Below the pieces are notes generated by a model. That model had not been told where the DNA came from, searched no databases, and worked only from the letters and a program-made list of their open reading frames with translations. From Hirundichthys speculiger (lineage: Eukaryota; Chordata; Actinopteri; Beloniformes; Exocoetidae): a stretch of 64,000 bases of DNA. Positions 48,552-60,035 of the stretch are shown here, piece by piece. Each line of letters opens with the position of its first letter. The stretch's first letter is position 1. Where the stretch lies: positions 4,485,501 to 4,549,500 of the forward strand of contig JAGFBZ010000814.1 of NCBI GenBank assembly GCA_018398805.1. Direction: 5' to 3'. Position numbers and translations under genes: made by a program.

Positions 48552-49969
48552 AACAATGGAACAGCAGCATGATTGAGGTGGAAGATGAGACAGCTGAGAT
48601 CAAACAGGGAAGGTGTGGGTCAAGGGAAGGTGGGAGGTCATTTTGGCTGGGGCCAGGACATGAGGGTGCTAAGGAGGAGGATGCTGAGTTAGTTTCCAAA
48701 GTGAACCTGTTGAAGAATGAGTTCAGCTCATTTGTTCTGTCCAGACTTCAATCTAGCTGATCCTCCATCTGCTTGAAGCCTGCGATCCTCTTCATCCCTG
48801 ACTACATATCTTGCAGCCACATTTCCATTATTTCCAACAGTTTGTCAACTGCTTCATCAGATAAAATAAAATGTTGTCAGAGATGCATACATCTCCTCTG
48901 CATGACCTGCTCTCTGCCAGGCAGGCTCTATTCCAGTCTTTATCCCCTCTACCTATAAACCCATTGTTCAGTGACAACCTGTGACCAAAAGAACTGTGAG
49001 GTGGGCACAAGAAGCTGAAGAAACTCTGCAGGGGTGTTTTGAGGTTAGAAACTGGGACGCACTCTGTGAGCTACATGCAGATGATATCAGTGCCATGACT
49101 GACTGTGTTATTGATAATATAAACTTCTCTGTGGACAACAGCATTCCCACCAGAATAATTAAGTGCTTCCCCAATAAGTAACCCTGAATCATCAGTAACC
49201 TGAAAGAGCTGCACAGCAAGAAAAAAGGGCCTTCAGGGAGGGAGACAAGGAACTATTGAGGTCAATACAAAAAGAACTTTAAATCAAGATCAGAGACAAC
49301 AATGAGGTGTGCAGGAAAAAAAATGAAGAGCAAGCTCCATCAGAACAACATACAAGATGTGTTGTCAGGGATGAGAAAGATCACAGGCTTCAAGCAGGAG
49401 GAGGATCAAATAGATGAAAGTCTGGACAGAGCAAATGAACTAAACACATTCCTCAATAGGTTCAGTTCATAAACAAGCTTAGCATCCTCCTCTCCTGGCT
49501 CCAGCCAAACAGACCTCCCACACTCCCTTGACTCACTGCTTCCCTGTCAAATCTCAACTGTCTTATCTTCCATCTTGGTCATCTCACTCCATCTTTGTCT
49601 CCAAATATATCCAGAGATGCTGAGACCACTTCCACTTCCCCCTCCTGCCTGTCTGTCTTTAACAGTCAGGTGAAGAGGCAGCAGCCAAATCAAGGCTGCA
49701 GGTCTAGATGGTGTTAGGTCCAGAGTCCTGAAGGTCTGTGCAGATCAGGAATGCGGGACCCTGTCTTCTCCAAGTACCAAGAAAAATCTCAACCATCTGC
49801 TCTTAACAATTAAGCAAACAAGCACCTTTCAAGACCCACTGCAGTTTACTTATTGCCATGCGGTTGGAATTGTAGATGCTACCATACACCTGCTTTAATG
49901 AAGCCACGCTCATCTGGATGAAGCAGGTAGCACTGCGAAGATCTATCTTTTTGATATCTCGTGCGTTTA

Positions 49970-50934
49970 ACATAGGGTTTCTCAACCAGGGTAGTACTGC
50001 CCCACAGGGGGTGTTCTTAACCTTTAGGGGGGCGCTGGAAACGTCAGGGCTGAGAGGGGGGCGCTCGGGCACAAATGAGGTGTGCCACGCCTTGAGAACT
50101 CTATTTTAAACTTCCATAGTTTCCTAAGGTTTTTTTTATAGTTCAAATCTATTAATGCTTCAATAAAATAATGTTCTCAGATTTCCTTTACAAAAATAAC
50201 GCTGCTGTCTGAGACTAAAACCCAGAGTCTGCTGCTTCCATGACCCGGTAAAATCTCCTTTTCTCTCTACGTCACAATAAGACGAGCCGAGCGGGATCGG
50301 TCGCCATAGTAATGCCCATAAACACACAGTAGCAGAGAAACTCCTTTCCAACACATTCATTAAACAACCGATGAAAACATACACAATCAAGACCACGTAA
50401 TCACATTTATTCACAAACATTTACAGTACAATCAAAAATAGCTGAAAACAAGAAAAAGTGTCACCAGTACAAAGATAATTACATAAATTATGGATTTATT
50501 CCATCACCGAGCAACGTACATCTGCCGATGTGCTGCTATGTGAGCAGGTGTTCTCCAATGAAGCTATGAAGCCGTCGCGATTACAGGAGCATCTTTCTAA
50601 AAAACATCCAGACAAGGCATCTAAAGACTCGGCTTACTGAACAGGGATTCAGCCAAACTCTCCACATGCAGACAAAATAAAACACAGAACAATAAAATGG
50701 TCTGAACCTCGTGAGCTCTGGTGCACTCAGGCTTAAGCTCACAGCGATGTGTCTGGACATGAAAAAGCTGACAGCAGCCCACCAAGCGCAGGGCTCCCAG
50801 TAAAAATGAAGAGCAGCAGTCGTTCCCTTTTGTAAATAGTTTATTTCTTATTTTTTCTCGTTGCCAGGCCAGGCCTTGTCAGTAGCCTTTTTTTTGGGGG
50901 GGGGAGCTTAAGAGCATCTGGGGGGCTCAGGGGG
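49970..50934 (+). mobile_element. hAT (BED-finger type) remnant inside LINE copy P
   Basis: Sequence at 49972-50040 (GGGTTTCTCAACCAGGG ... TTAGGGGGGCGCTGG) looks like a Charlie-type hAT end, and GCCTTGAGAACTCTA near 50090 is a loose inverse of it. A decayed BED zinc finger follows. The distal part to 50934 has G-rich stretches (GGGGGGGGGAGCTTAAG) and no further transposase. Exact termini and target duplication could not be fixed. The LINE lost several hundred bases here, so insertion was accompanied or followed by deletion. Confidence 0.6.
50441..50640 (+). pseudogene. BED zinc-finger N-terminal fragment of a hAT transposase
   Basis: From 50447 the frame reads NKKKCHQYKDNYINYGFIPS and then PSSNVHLPMC to 50533. 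Resuming one frame away, it reads LLCEQVFSNEAMKPSRLQEH and LSKKHPDKASKDSAY, then TGA at 50638-50640. The join of LPMC with LLCEQ indicates loss of one base between the two zinc-binding cysteines. Both histidines (HLSKKH) are kept. The finger normally binds the element's own ends. Related domesticated genes exist in vertebrates, but the frameshift and stop argue against that here. Confidence 0.75.
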
Positions 50935-51365
50935 GCTCCAGAAGAGACAGGTGGATGTTTCCAAAATTCCCTCGTTTACTAACTACCTGACAAATAGACC
51001 ACACAGAGGCTGACTGGTTGTGTGTCTGACTGGATGGTCAACTGTACAGGAGCACCAACAGGGACTGCACTCTCACCATTCCTCTTACTCAGTACACCTC
51101 AGACAAATCAGAATCTTGTCATCTGCAAAAATACTGTATAAGTGATGAACAAGAGACTGAGTACAGAGAACTGGTAAACCACTTTGTGGAATGGTGTGGG
51201 GACAATCTCATCTTAAATGTGAACAAAACTAAGGAGATGATTGTGGATTTTAGGAGGACCAAGAATAAGTCAAACAGCATTTTCATCATGGGAGAAGAAG
51301 TTGAGGTGGTGGAGGAGTAAAAATACCTCAGTGTTTACTGGTGTCTACAGTCAGAAGCTTCTTGA

Positions 51366-51765
51366 AGGTGGGGTAGGTGTTCTTTGAAAAAACGGTTCCA
51401 GCAATCCAACTCAAGTGAGATTTTGAAAATATACACTCCCTCCCTCCTCCGAAAGGCTCCGCCTCCTCCTCTTCAGCCCACCCCTCAAAACCACGCCTTC
51501 ACATGATTCATGACTACATGAGGGAGGGAGGGGTGGGTGGGAGTGCATTGATATTTGATGGACGTATTAGGCAGCCAATAAATGTAAAGATGATCAGTAA
51601 ATTGAATGGTCAGAGTTATTCTCTGATTATACCCTCTAGACCGGACCAAAACGTTTCGTTTTTTTTTTTGCAAACATTTTATTTCAGTGGGTGCAATGGG
51701 AATGTGAAAAGGTTTTCAGGCAATATTGTAAAAAGTGCTGCAAAAAAAGAACACCTACCCCACCT
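51366..51765. mobile_element. 400-bp MITE with TTAA-type target site
   Basis: The 20-base terminal inverted repeats are perfect: AGGTGGGGTAGGTGTTCTTT at 51366-51385 and its inverse ending at 51765. Flanks are TTGA (51362-51365) and TTAA (51766-51769), one mismatch from a TTAA duplication, as in piggyBac or Kolobok elements. It separates the LINE copy P body from its 3' tail. No coding frame. Confidence 0.8.
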
Positions 51766-51935
51766 TTAAGATCTGCTGCAACACAGACAACTACAGGAGA
51801 TCCTTCCTTCCCACAGCTATAATCATTTATAAAGTCTTAAAAAAAAAAAAAAAAACTTAAATAATGAAAAACGCAACATATAATTTCCCTTCAGGGACAA
51901 AGGAAGTTGAACTGAACTGAATTTAACTGAATTAA

Positions 51936-52683
51936 TAGAAAAATCTGTCACCAATCTCCATCAGAAGTAGCCTTCAAAATCAAAAAGCTATGGCCTCATC
52001 ACAAGAATTCAAGCATGGAAATATATGTGTGTGTTAGCAAAGGTTGAAAATGTGTATGTCAGCGCACATGTAACCAGCCACAGACCTGTCTGGATGCATT
52101 TGTGTGTAACAGAAGAGAGGATGGGAGGAATAGAGAAAAAGGAGGGAGAAACCAAGAGGGAGGGAGGGTAGTTGAAGGGTTTAGGGGAAAAATTGTGGTC
52201 ATCAATTGCTGGCAGCAGATCGAGGGAGAAGATTATTGGACAGTAACCCAGTGGCAGATGTCTGATGAGTGTCTATTAACCTGCTTCCTACAACTCGTAG
52301 GCCATGTTGCTGATGAATTCAGACCAGGAGGCCTTGTCCCACCCAATAGGAGGGGTCGGTAATCCCTCTCCAGGACATAGCTGCCAGAGACCTCAGGACC
52401 CGATTGGCTGTGTCTGTACTGCTCTGGCACAGCTAACAGGATAGGGATGGTATTGAGTAGATGTGAGTCAACCCCTGCTGTCTATTGCTCTTCTGTCATC
52501 ATGTTACTGTGCTCTTTTATCCCTCTTTTAGTTTGGCTCGTCCCTCCATCATGTTCCTATGCGTTAAAATTCATTCATCTACTTGCTGACCTCTCAGTTT
52601 CTTATTTTTATTTTTTTTACTTGATGCAGCTTTACCACTGTAGACCAGGAAAGCTAAAATAGAGTGGCAGACAAAACAGATCT
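51936..52683. other. Non-coding interval
   Basis: No gene is recognised. Purine-rich DNA lies at 52100-52220. Confidence 0.5.
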
Positions 52684-53360
52684 GGGGTCTCATGTACAGA
52701 GACTTGCATGAAAATTTCCACATGCAGAAAAAGGTTCAGACGTGTCAAACCTTGCGTACAAAATTCATGCACATTCTTACAGTATATCGCAATTAACATG
52801 GAATTGAATGCACATCCAAGAACAACAACACCCCACCCTGTCTCCTCCCTCAAGTAGACCAATTTGAATATGGTAATGAGTATAAATAGATATGGACAAC
52901 ACCCTCATCCAAACAAAGAAAATGGCTAAAGGAGAAAAAAGAAATTCCACCGCATGTGAACTCAAGGCATTCCTTTTTGAAGTGATTGTGCTCTCACTTA
53001 TAGAATTTAATTTCCTGGTTACAGATTCTGTGTTTTCCTTCTGTGATTCAGAGCTTTGGTTCTCAGGTTTTTGATTTTGATTTGCAATGTATATGGTGCT
53101 GAATCGATACCAGACTTTCATATGTGGTGGGATACAAATACTTGAGGAAATGATTCCTAATGTTTAGAACTACACAGCATTGCCTTCAAGTGTCACCAAC
53201 AGACAAAACCCCCAAAAAGTTGCATGCACCAGTCATGAACTGTACGAAGAAAACTGCATATTGTCACAATAATTTCAATTTTAGTATATTAGAGCACGAC
53301 CATGGGAAATTACATACCAAACTTTTTTTGTGCGTACACAAGGTTATCACATGAGGCCCC
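52684..53360 (+). mobile_element. PIF/Harbinger-like element, deleted interior
   Basis: The left end GGGGTCTCATGTACAG and right end CACATGAGGCCCC are imperfect inverted repeats. Just inside lie ACCTTGCGTACAAAATTC and GTGCGTACACAAGG, a GCGTAC-bearing inner pair that I associate with Harbinger elements in fish. A short frame from 52922 resembles the Myb-like protein these elements encode. A clean 3-bp target duplication is not visible. Confidence 0.55.
52922..53074 (+). pseudogene. Start of a Harbinger Myb-like protein (possible)
   Basis: MAKGEKRNSTACELKAFLFE resembles the N-terminal start of the Myb/SANT-like DNA-binding protein of Harbinger elements (basic start, aromatic/hydrophobic helix, acidic end). 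After about 25 residues the similarity fades into hydrophobic sequence and the frame stops at 53074. If correct, this is a truncated helper gene; the DDE transposase is missing. Confidence 0.45.
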
Positions 53361-55682
53361 GGGTCATGGCATGGATCACAAAGAGAAACTCAGAGGGTCA
53401 TCAGTTTACTGACAGCAGGTGGAGTATAAGAACCTTATGATAAACTACAGTCACAGAGTCGTGATCTTAACTCACCTGATCTTGGAACTACTGTCGCCAT
53501 ATTGGTGGGTGTGGGAGTTGAGTATGCAAGTCGTCTGCATAATATTTTAAATATACAAGGTTGAAGATTACCCAGCAAAACATTGCATTATAACAACATG
53601 GGTGATGTTATTCACCACCTGGTCAGTGGTTTGAATGTTATGGCATACTTACATTTTCTTATCTCCTCCAAGCAATCCATGGCTATTCTTTTCAACAGGA
53701 AAACACAAATAATTCTGGAGGGAAATCATTTGTAATAGAAATAATCTTCCAACCATCTTAATGCACCAGTTACTTACCAAAAAACATGTGAAAAAGCGGC
53801 CCACAAAGCAAGGCCCAGGGCAGCACAGCTGGCTTGAGGGAATGTGGAGGACAGAAGGAGGGAATATGGGGTGTGAGAGCTCAGGGTCTGTGATCCACAT
53901 CTGTTCCTATATTAAAGGCATATGTGCCAGGCCAGGCTAACCCCTCATAAGCATGCATGGACCCCCGTCCTGAGCCCAATCAGTCTTGATAGGGGTGATG
54001 TAATGGACCTACCTTGGCCTCTCTTGTCCTCTCAAGCACCGTGCAACTGCACTGCAGTCCTGTATAGTATGCCAACTTACTGTCAACACCTGACCCTCAA
54101 AACTAGTGGATAAAAGGACAGATGCAGGCAGAGAAACGGGATGGAGATGGGGATGGCTTGAGGTAGGAAAAGAGAGATTGAAAGGGGGAAAGCCTTCATA
54201 AGCACTGAAGACAACAGGCTATAGAAAAAAGAGGTATAAATGTGGTAGAAAAAATCAGAGTCAGAGGAAGAATAAAATATTAAACACAAACACAATTGTG
54301 TTTTCATCTGCTTCTACAAACGAACATTCATCTTAGCTGTGGTGTAATAGAGAAGAACTGAAGGGAAGGAAACAGGATCAAGATATCCTATGCTTTGGTG
54401 AACAGGTACGGTGGAGAGGGTGGCCTGGCTGGATGCATAACTTGGAAGAGTCATGTCAAGGTGAAGGGGCTTGTGTGTAGCTTGGCTTCTCAAAGGAGAA
54501 AGTGTAGTCGCTCTATAGGTGACCCAGAAGCTTGTCACAAGGGATGTAATGAGGTCAGATTACAGGCAAGTCCATAGACTGGCTGCAAAAGGTTGGCCCG
54601 TAATCCCGTAGTCATTAAAAGAATGCTTTGTTAAAAGTGGATGGAAGAGAGAAGAAAAAAGATGGAGAGAATGATGAAGAGGGGGGAATGTAAGAGGTGT
54701 GTGGGGGAACTCAATAACACTTGATTCGATATGAAAAGCCTCTTGTTGCCACCCAGGAGAAGCCCGGCTGGTAAGGATGTGAGGGAAGCCAGCCGAGAGA
54801 CTCCTACAACCAGGAACAAGACATGCCTTGTTCCGGGTTTAAGGAGCAAACAGATTAAGATGAATTGATGCAAGCTTAGTGACTTTGGAGAATAGGAAAG
54901 GAAAAAAAAAAACGCCCACAGATCAATAAGGCTTAGGAAGCAAGCAACCAAAGACAGAATCTGCACTCACATTCAGGGGGATAATACTCAACGAAGGGAA
55001 CGGTCTCAGATCTCATATATATTCCCACTTTGTGTGGTTTAGATTTAAAAAAGAGGTTTAGGTGTACAATAGCAAAATTACCAAATGCAAACAAACATAG
55101 AAAAATGTAGTTTTAAACAATTTTTACAGTCTGTGGGAAAAAATTAAGTCAGAAAGTAAGAATACATTACTAAATGTCAAAACTGAAAAAATGAGGTGAG
55201 ATTTTGCCATTCACAAAAGCTTCTCAAACACATATTTGCCCTTTTTTTCACACTTTTGTGATTTGAAAATGGAAGTGCCTGTACAGGCTGTCTGCACAAG
55301 AACACACAAGAGGCTTAAAATAAAGCGTGTGCAGATCACACCAAAAGTCCTATTGCTACCAAGCTAACATACATCCAGTGTCCCACAGTGCAGTGTGACA
55401 GATCAGTGTCTAAGCCAGCATGGCAGGCCTGCGCCCTGATGTTTGCAGAGATCAGAGAGAATCATCTGGGTTAACATGGTAATTATATGGCAAAGCCCTG
55501 CTATCTCAGGCTGGATCTGATACTGTTTTTCTCCTCTGCTCAGAGATCTCAGGCCTCTGTATGGAGGAGTGACAGGAGTCTTCCAATGTTAATCCCTCAA
55601 GAGGTGTTCCACCACTGTCAATTTAATGAAAATAAGCACGTTGTGAGTGCATGCATTTGATCACACAAATAGTAAAGAGGAC
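53361..55682. other. Non-coding interval
   Basis: No gene is recognised. Moderately purine-rich sequence occurs near 54120-54280 and 54640-54720. Confidence 0.5.
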
Positions 55683-55748
55683 TCAACCTCAGTTTTAACA
55701 GCATATCAATATCTGTTGATATTGATATGCTGTTAAAACTGAGGTTGA
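55683..55748. repeat. Perfect hairpin, 31-bp arms, 4-base loop
   Basis: The arm at 55683-55713 (starting TCAACCTCAGTTTTAACAGC) is the exact reverse complement of 55718-55748; the loop is TGTT. The match stops sharply outside. No terminal motif or target duplication of a MITE is evident. Confidence 0.95.
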
Positions 55749-58700
55749 ATGAAAGTCAAAGTTAATTTCCTACAACCTGAATTTATAGTTAATGCCCTTG
55801 GCCATTAGTTTAGTTAGTCACAATGATTTGCCTTAACTAGAATTTAAAATCATATTGCATACTCTTGTATGAATATGAAAAGATTGAGTTCATATATGCA
55901 ACTGAACGAGTAAGGTGCTCTTTAGTTCTGACCTGTTAGTCATCTGAAGTTTATCTGAAAACATGTGTATGGAATCCCAGAATGCTTTGTAATTTTGATG
56001 TATTTATAACTGCTTTTATAATCATTCAAAGATTTGGTCAGGTTATTTGGGCATGATGACTGAGCTGCCGTTATTTAAAAAAATAAAACATAGTAAAAAT
56101 AGCATATAGCAATAATAATGATAAAATAGAAGTAAATATGAGCGAAGCACTATTTGAAGCAGCTTTTAAAAAAAGGAATGACATCTAGCTACTTATGACA
56201 TGGCTGCTTTGTTAAGAATTCATTCAATGAAATACAACTGACCTCTGACACTGGGATAGTATTTTCAGTATATCGTTTTTGTGTGCAAAAATGAAAAATG
56301 CTTTAGCTGTGATAGAAATAAGACATATTATCCATTTTAATCACAGTTTCAGCAAACCAAGACACTAGTGTTGGAAGGTGTGTCACTATGATTGTTATTT
56401 TCCCGTTTGTTTGTTTATGTTTTTCTATATTTATTGTTACATGTATTGGCTCTGCAACCGCAGGTGTGCCCTTTCACCCCAAAGTCATTAGCCTTTGCAG
56501 AATGGGTCTCAAAACTGCACTACGCTGGTGCAAAACACGTGCAGACAAAAAGGGAGACAGAGAGCAACAGAGAAAGCAGGAAGGGGAGGACGGCTCCAGG
56601 GCCAATTACAGCCCCAAGAAAACAAAGGGCTATATTTCAATGATTTCTCCAGCTGTGCTGTTTATGAGCTGTGTGCTTAGTCTCAGTGACCTTCACCTCC
56701 ACACTTGCCCTCTCTGAGGGAAAACAAACTAAAATTGCCTGATGCTCAATCTTTCATTTCCACTTTTTTTTTTCCTAATTTCCACTTTTCCTTTTGTAGA
56801 TTGGTAAAAACACATAATTTGTTTGATTCAAGGTTCTTGTAATAATTCATGTCTGAATTAATGTTTTGTTGTTGTTTTTTTATGCCAAGGCAGTTTTAGT
56901 GCCACCTCAACATTGTGCTATGTTTGAAATACTGTTACATATAAAAGAAAGAAAAAGTAGGGGGAAATTTAAGGCTTAATGGTAAGGTGTGTGTCATATG
57001 TAATCTTAATTTTGACTTTGTTTGTCAGTAAGACCTCCACACCGCAAGTACACAACCATATACACACATGTGCACAGCCATTACAGACCTCATAAGCAGG
57101 GTTGCAGTATCAGTCACTGTGGCCCTTTGACAGGTCTAACCTTCCCAAGTGGCAGAAAACACCATCTTCACTGCACTCCTATTGACTAAAGCAATAAGCT
57201 ATTCTATATGGTGTATTAAAGTAATTTTCCACATGCTACCTCAGCACAATCCATTGTTCATGCAAGCTCTTGCTGACCATGAAGGGGGGGGGGGGTGTGT
57301 CCTTCCAGACCAAATTGCAGCACTTTGCACAATTCCTCTACAGAAATTTGTTTCTTTATGTCAATTTTTACCTTCAAGTTTAAAATGTGTAGTTGTTATT
57401 GCAGTGACTCATGAAGCTATTTTGGACAGTTAAAGAGAGACTAAGGTTCCGACAACACCTCAACAGCTGGAAGCATATATGATTACAACACAAAGAGTGT
57501 GCTCCATTTCCAAGTTCTGAATCCAGTCTCCCATTTCAATCCCATTAAATTTGCAGGCAAAAAAGGGAAAAAGGAGGGGGGCTGTTGGCAAGCACTGCCT
57601 GTGTGATATGCTGAGGCCATCTGCGTAGTCCGGTGGCTGCCCTCCCCTGCTCCATGTGTCAGAGGTGGTGTTCGAATTGCTGTGTACCTCACCCTGGCCT
57701 CTGCTGAAATCAGCTCTGGTCCGGGACCATGTGACAAATGATTCCAATCTAGGCTGAGTGCCCTTGACTTGACCCTGACCACTGTAGACAATAAGGGCAA
57801 GCTCAGTCACTGGAAAAGATGTTCTGCGCTAATAAACCCGAGTGCGGACCAGGGGTAGCAGTGAGCAGGGGCACTGCATGGCGGGGGGATTTGCTGGGGT
57901 TTCAGGGAGAGATGTAGGAGGGGACTTCAGGTTCTGACCTCTCAGGTGCAGGTTGATAATGAGTCTCCCTGTTTGCTCTGTGAAAATGACCTCAGAGAGA
58001 TGAAAGGAGCCAGAGCACAACAAAGAGCACCATTCTATGCTCTTCTGAAATGGGATCATTCTTGAGGATTGGCTTATGAATGCACTTTCTATTTCACTGC
58101 TTTTAAAAGGGCACTTAAGCCAAAATACAAACATGTTAAAGCAGTTGGGCTAGATGCCGCGACACAGTCACTGAAACTGTGCATTGAACACTTCCTCTGA
58201 GACCCTACACTTGCAAACAAAACAGCCAAACATGCAGATAAAAGCAGACGCTTACTTGCACACATGCAAGCACAAACATATACCAACAACATTCCAAATC
58301 CTGCTTGTGCCTCCCCTTGTCTCCTTAATAAACCCTATAAAGTGAGTGTGCTCTTGCCAAGCATGGTGCCGTAAACATGCCATTCCAGAAAGGTTTGGGC
58401 ATCTTGCTAGTTATGCTAATGAATCCCCCACCCTCCTCTGTTTTCCACTCTCTCTTATCCTGCTGGCACAGCCTTCAGTCTTCCACAGTACACTACTCAA
58501 CTGTCATTCCCTGCCCCTGTTCTGCTGGCATCAGACAAGATAATACACAGCAAAACGTAGATCCAAGAGCCCTTGTTTAAAGGGGAAAAAAAAGAAGAAG
58601 GAATAAAACATGGCAAGAGAATAATATAGTTATTACTCCTCTGAACTTAAAACCAGGCCATTGTTCTTCATTTTTGTGTCCCAATTCTGTAGAAAATACA

Positions 58701-59805
58701 ATACAAAATATGATTATGTTAACCATGTGCATGCATGGATGGTTAATCATATAAATGATTATAAACAATATTTCCAAAGTAAGCAAAAAGGTCATCATAT
58801 ACTGAACAACATGTTTGATGATTTCTGGGTGCAGAGAATCATTCAGTCAGAACGAAAAGGACTTGTAGCGCTGACGCTGGTGCAGAAGACTGCATCAGTG
58901 GGTTCTTTGACTTAAAAAAAACTTGCTGCTTAGAGGATCTTAGAATTTGGAGACAAAAGTGATGAACACAACAGGAACCACTGAAGTCTGCTGAACTCTG
59001 CTGAAAGTCAATCTGGAAACCAGGATTATGCTTTCCATCCTTTGGCTTCAAAATACAAAACCTACTTGCCACTGCAGCCTCAAGTTTTGTTTTTGTAAAT
59101 CCAAGTGTGAGAAGGTGTGTGAGAATGTAGATTTGTTCATCTGTACAAATGTGTTTGAGTGTGTGTCTTCATGTATCTTCAAAGCCATGTGGCTTTTTCA
59201 GAGTTGTTCAGTAAGCCAGGCCTCTGACAAGTGGATTTGTGCTTTGACTGCAGAGGAGTTTATCACAGATAATTGCATAAGAATGTGCTGGAAAAGGAAC
59301 AAACCGTGGACTGTCTGGTTTGGCAGATGCTGAGCTTCGGCCTACACAGTGCCCTGTGCTCTAGACTCACACACACTGCTGCCCACATCAGGCTTTCTAA
59401 GCTTAAAAGGGCAGCAGAGAAAACACTGAAACACTTCCCTTGTACTGCTTACTCTGCAGCCCCCTTACCTTTCTTTCATTTGCCAGAATTTCCACTCTTT
59501 AATCTGACTACAGTTTACTGCATGAAAAAGAGAGAATGTTTTAAATATCTTGCTACAAGAGTCATTTTAATAAAAGGGCAAAATCACAGTCACCAAATAT
59601 AGATAGTATATGGAATTATCTGTTCTGAAAATTAATAAATAATGTAAGGAACATAAAAGATTATGTAGATTAGATGATGTAGATATTTACATTACAACAT
59701 AAAACATTTTCAACTCCAGTGTTGTTGTTTTTCTATGTTCTTTTCTTATATTTCTAAAAAACAACAATGTAAACTCTTGAACGACTGTATTACCAGTACG
59801 TAAGG
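55749..59805. other. Non-coding interval
   Basis: No gene or complete mobile element is recognised. A G10 run lies at 57287-57296. Reading frames of 100 codons or so show no family features. Confidence 0.5.
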
Positions 59806-60035
59806 ATGTTGGCATAACCCTGGGTGGCTGGGTAACTTGGTGGTTTAAGCAGGTGACCCATGTACAGAGGCTACAGTGCTCCTGTAGCAATCGCAGGTTC
59901 AACTACCTGCCTGCAACCTTTTTCGGCATATCTTCCCCAGTCTCTCTTTTTTGCCCCACTTTCCTGTCTCTCTCACTGTAAAATAAAGGCAACTAGAGCC
60001 ACAAAATCAAAATCAAAAGAAAAAGAAAAAAAAAG
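59806..60035 (+). mobile_element. tRNA-derived SINE with A-rich tail
   Basis: CTTGGTGGTTTAAGCAGGTG contains an A-box-like stretch, and CGCAGGTTCAACTACCTGC a degraded B box. The 3' body GCCCCACTTTCCTGTCTCTC, AAATAAAGGCAACTAGAGCC and a final A-rich tail fit a common fish SINE. No gene function. Confidence 0.75.

Larger units (their letters stand above)
46935..48860 (-). mobile_element. LINE copy M (minus strand), linker to 3' end
   Basis: Read from 48860 downwards, this non-LTR retrotransposon keeps the linker before the polymerase (ELNSFFNRF near 48715, KKRLERLNKNKAAGPDGVSP near 48450), the palm and the C-terminus, and ends near 46935 in AATTTCC-AATAAAGT sequence (the reverse of ACTTTATTAATCCCC). 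The same family is present on the plus strand at 48.9-51.9 kb. It is 5' truncated and has frame breaks and a DNA-transposon insertion. Clade assignment is uncertain; motifs fit the Jockey/CR1/Rex1-like group common in fish. Confidence 0.8.
48880..51935 (+). mobile_element. LINE copy P (plus strand), interrupted
   Basis: Same family as copy M but opposite strand. It begins near 48900 at the end of the endonuclease (VFIPSTYKPIVQ, then a stop), continues as QPVTKRTVRWAQEAEETLQG, WDALCELHADDISAM, FKQEEDQIDESLDRANELNT and IKAAGLDGVRSRVLKVCAD up to about 49780. It is then broken by hAT-derived DNA with loss of part of the polymerase, and resumes near 50935 with LQKRQVD and ends with NVNKTKEMIVDFRRTKNKSN near 51220-51290. 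The 3' end lies near 51930 (AATTTCCCTTCAGGGAC followed by a CTGAACTGAA tail). The active-site motif is lost in the deletion around 51130. Confidence 0.8.

Noticed and set aside
55683..55748. A microRNA precursor
   Set aside because: Perfect 31-bp pairing with a 4-base loop is unlike typical pre-microRNAs, and no promoter or cluster context is visible; kept as a structural finding only.
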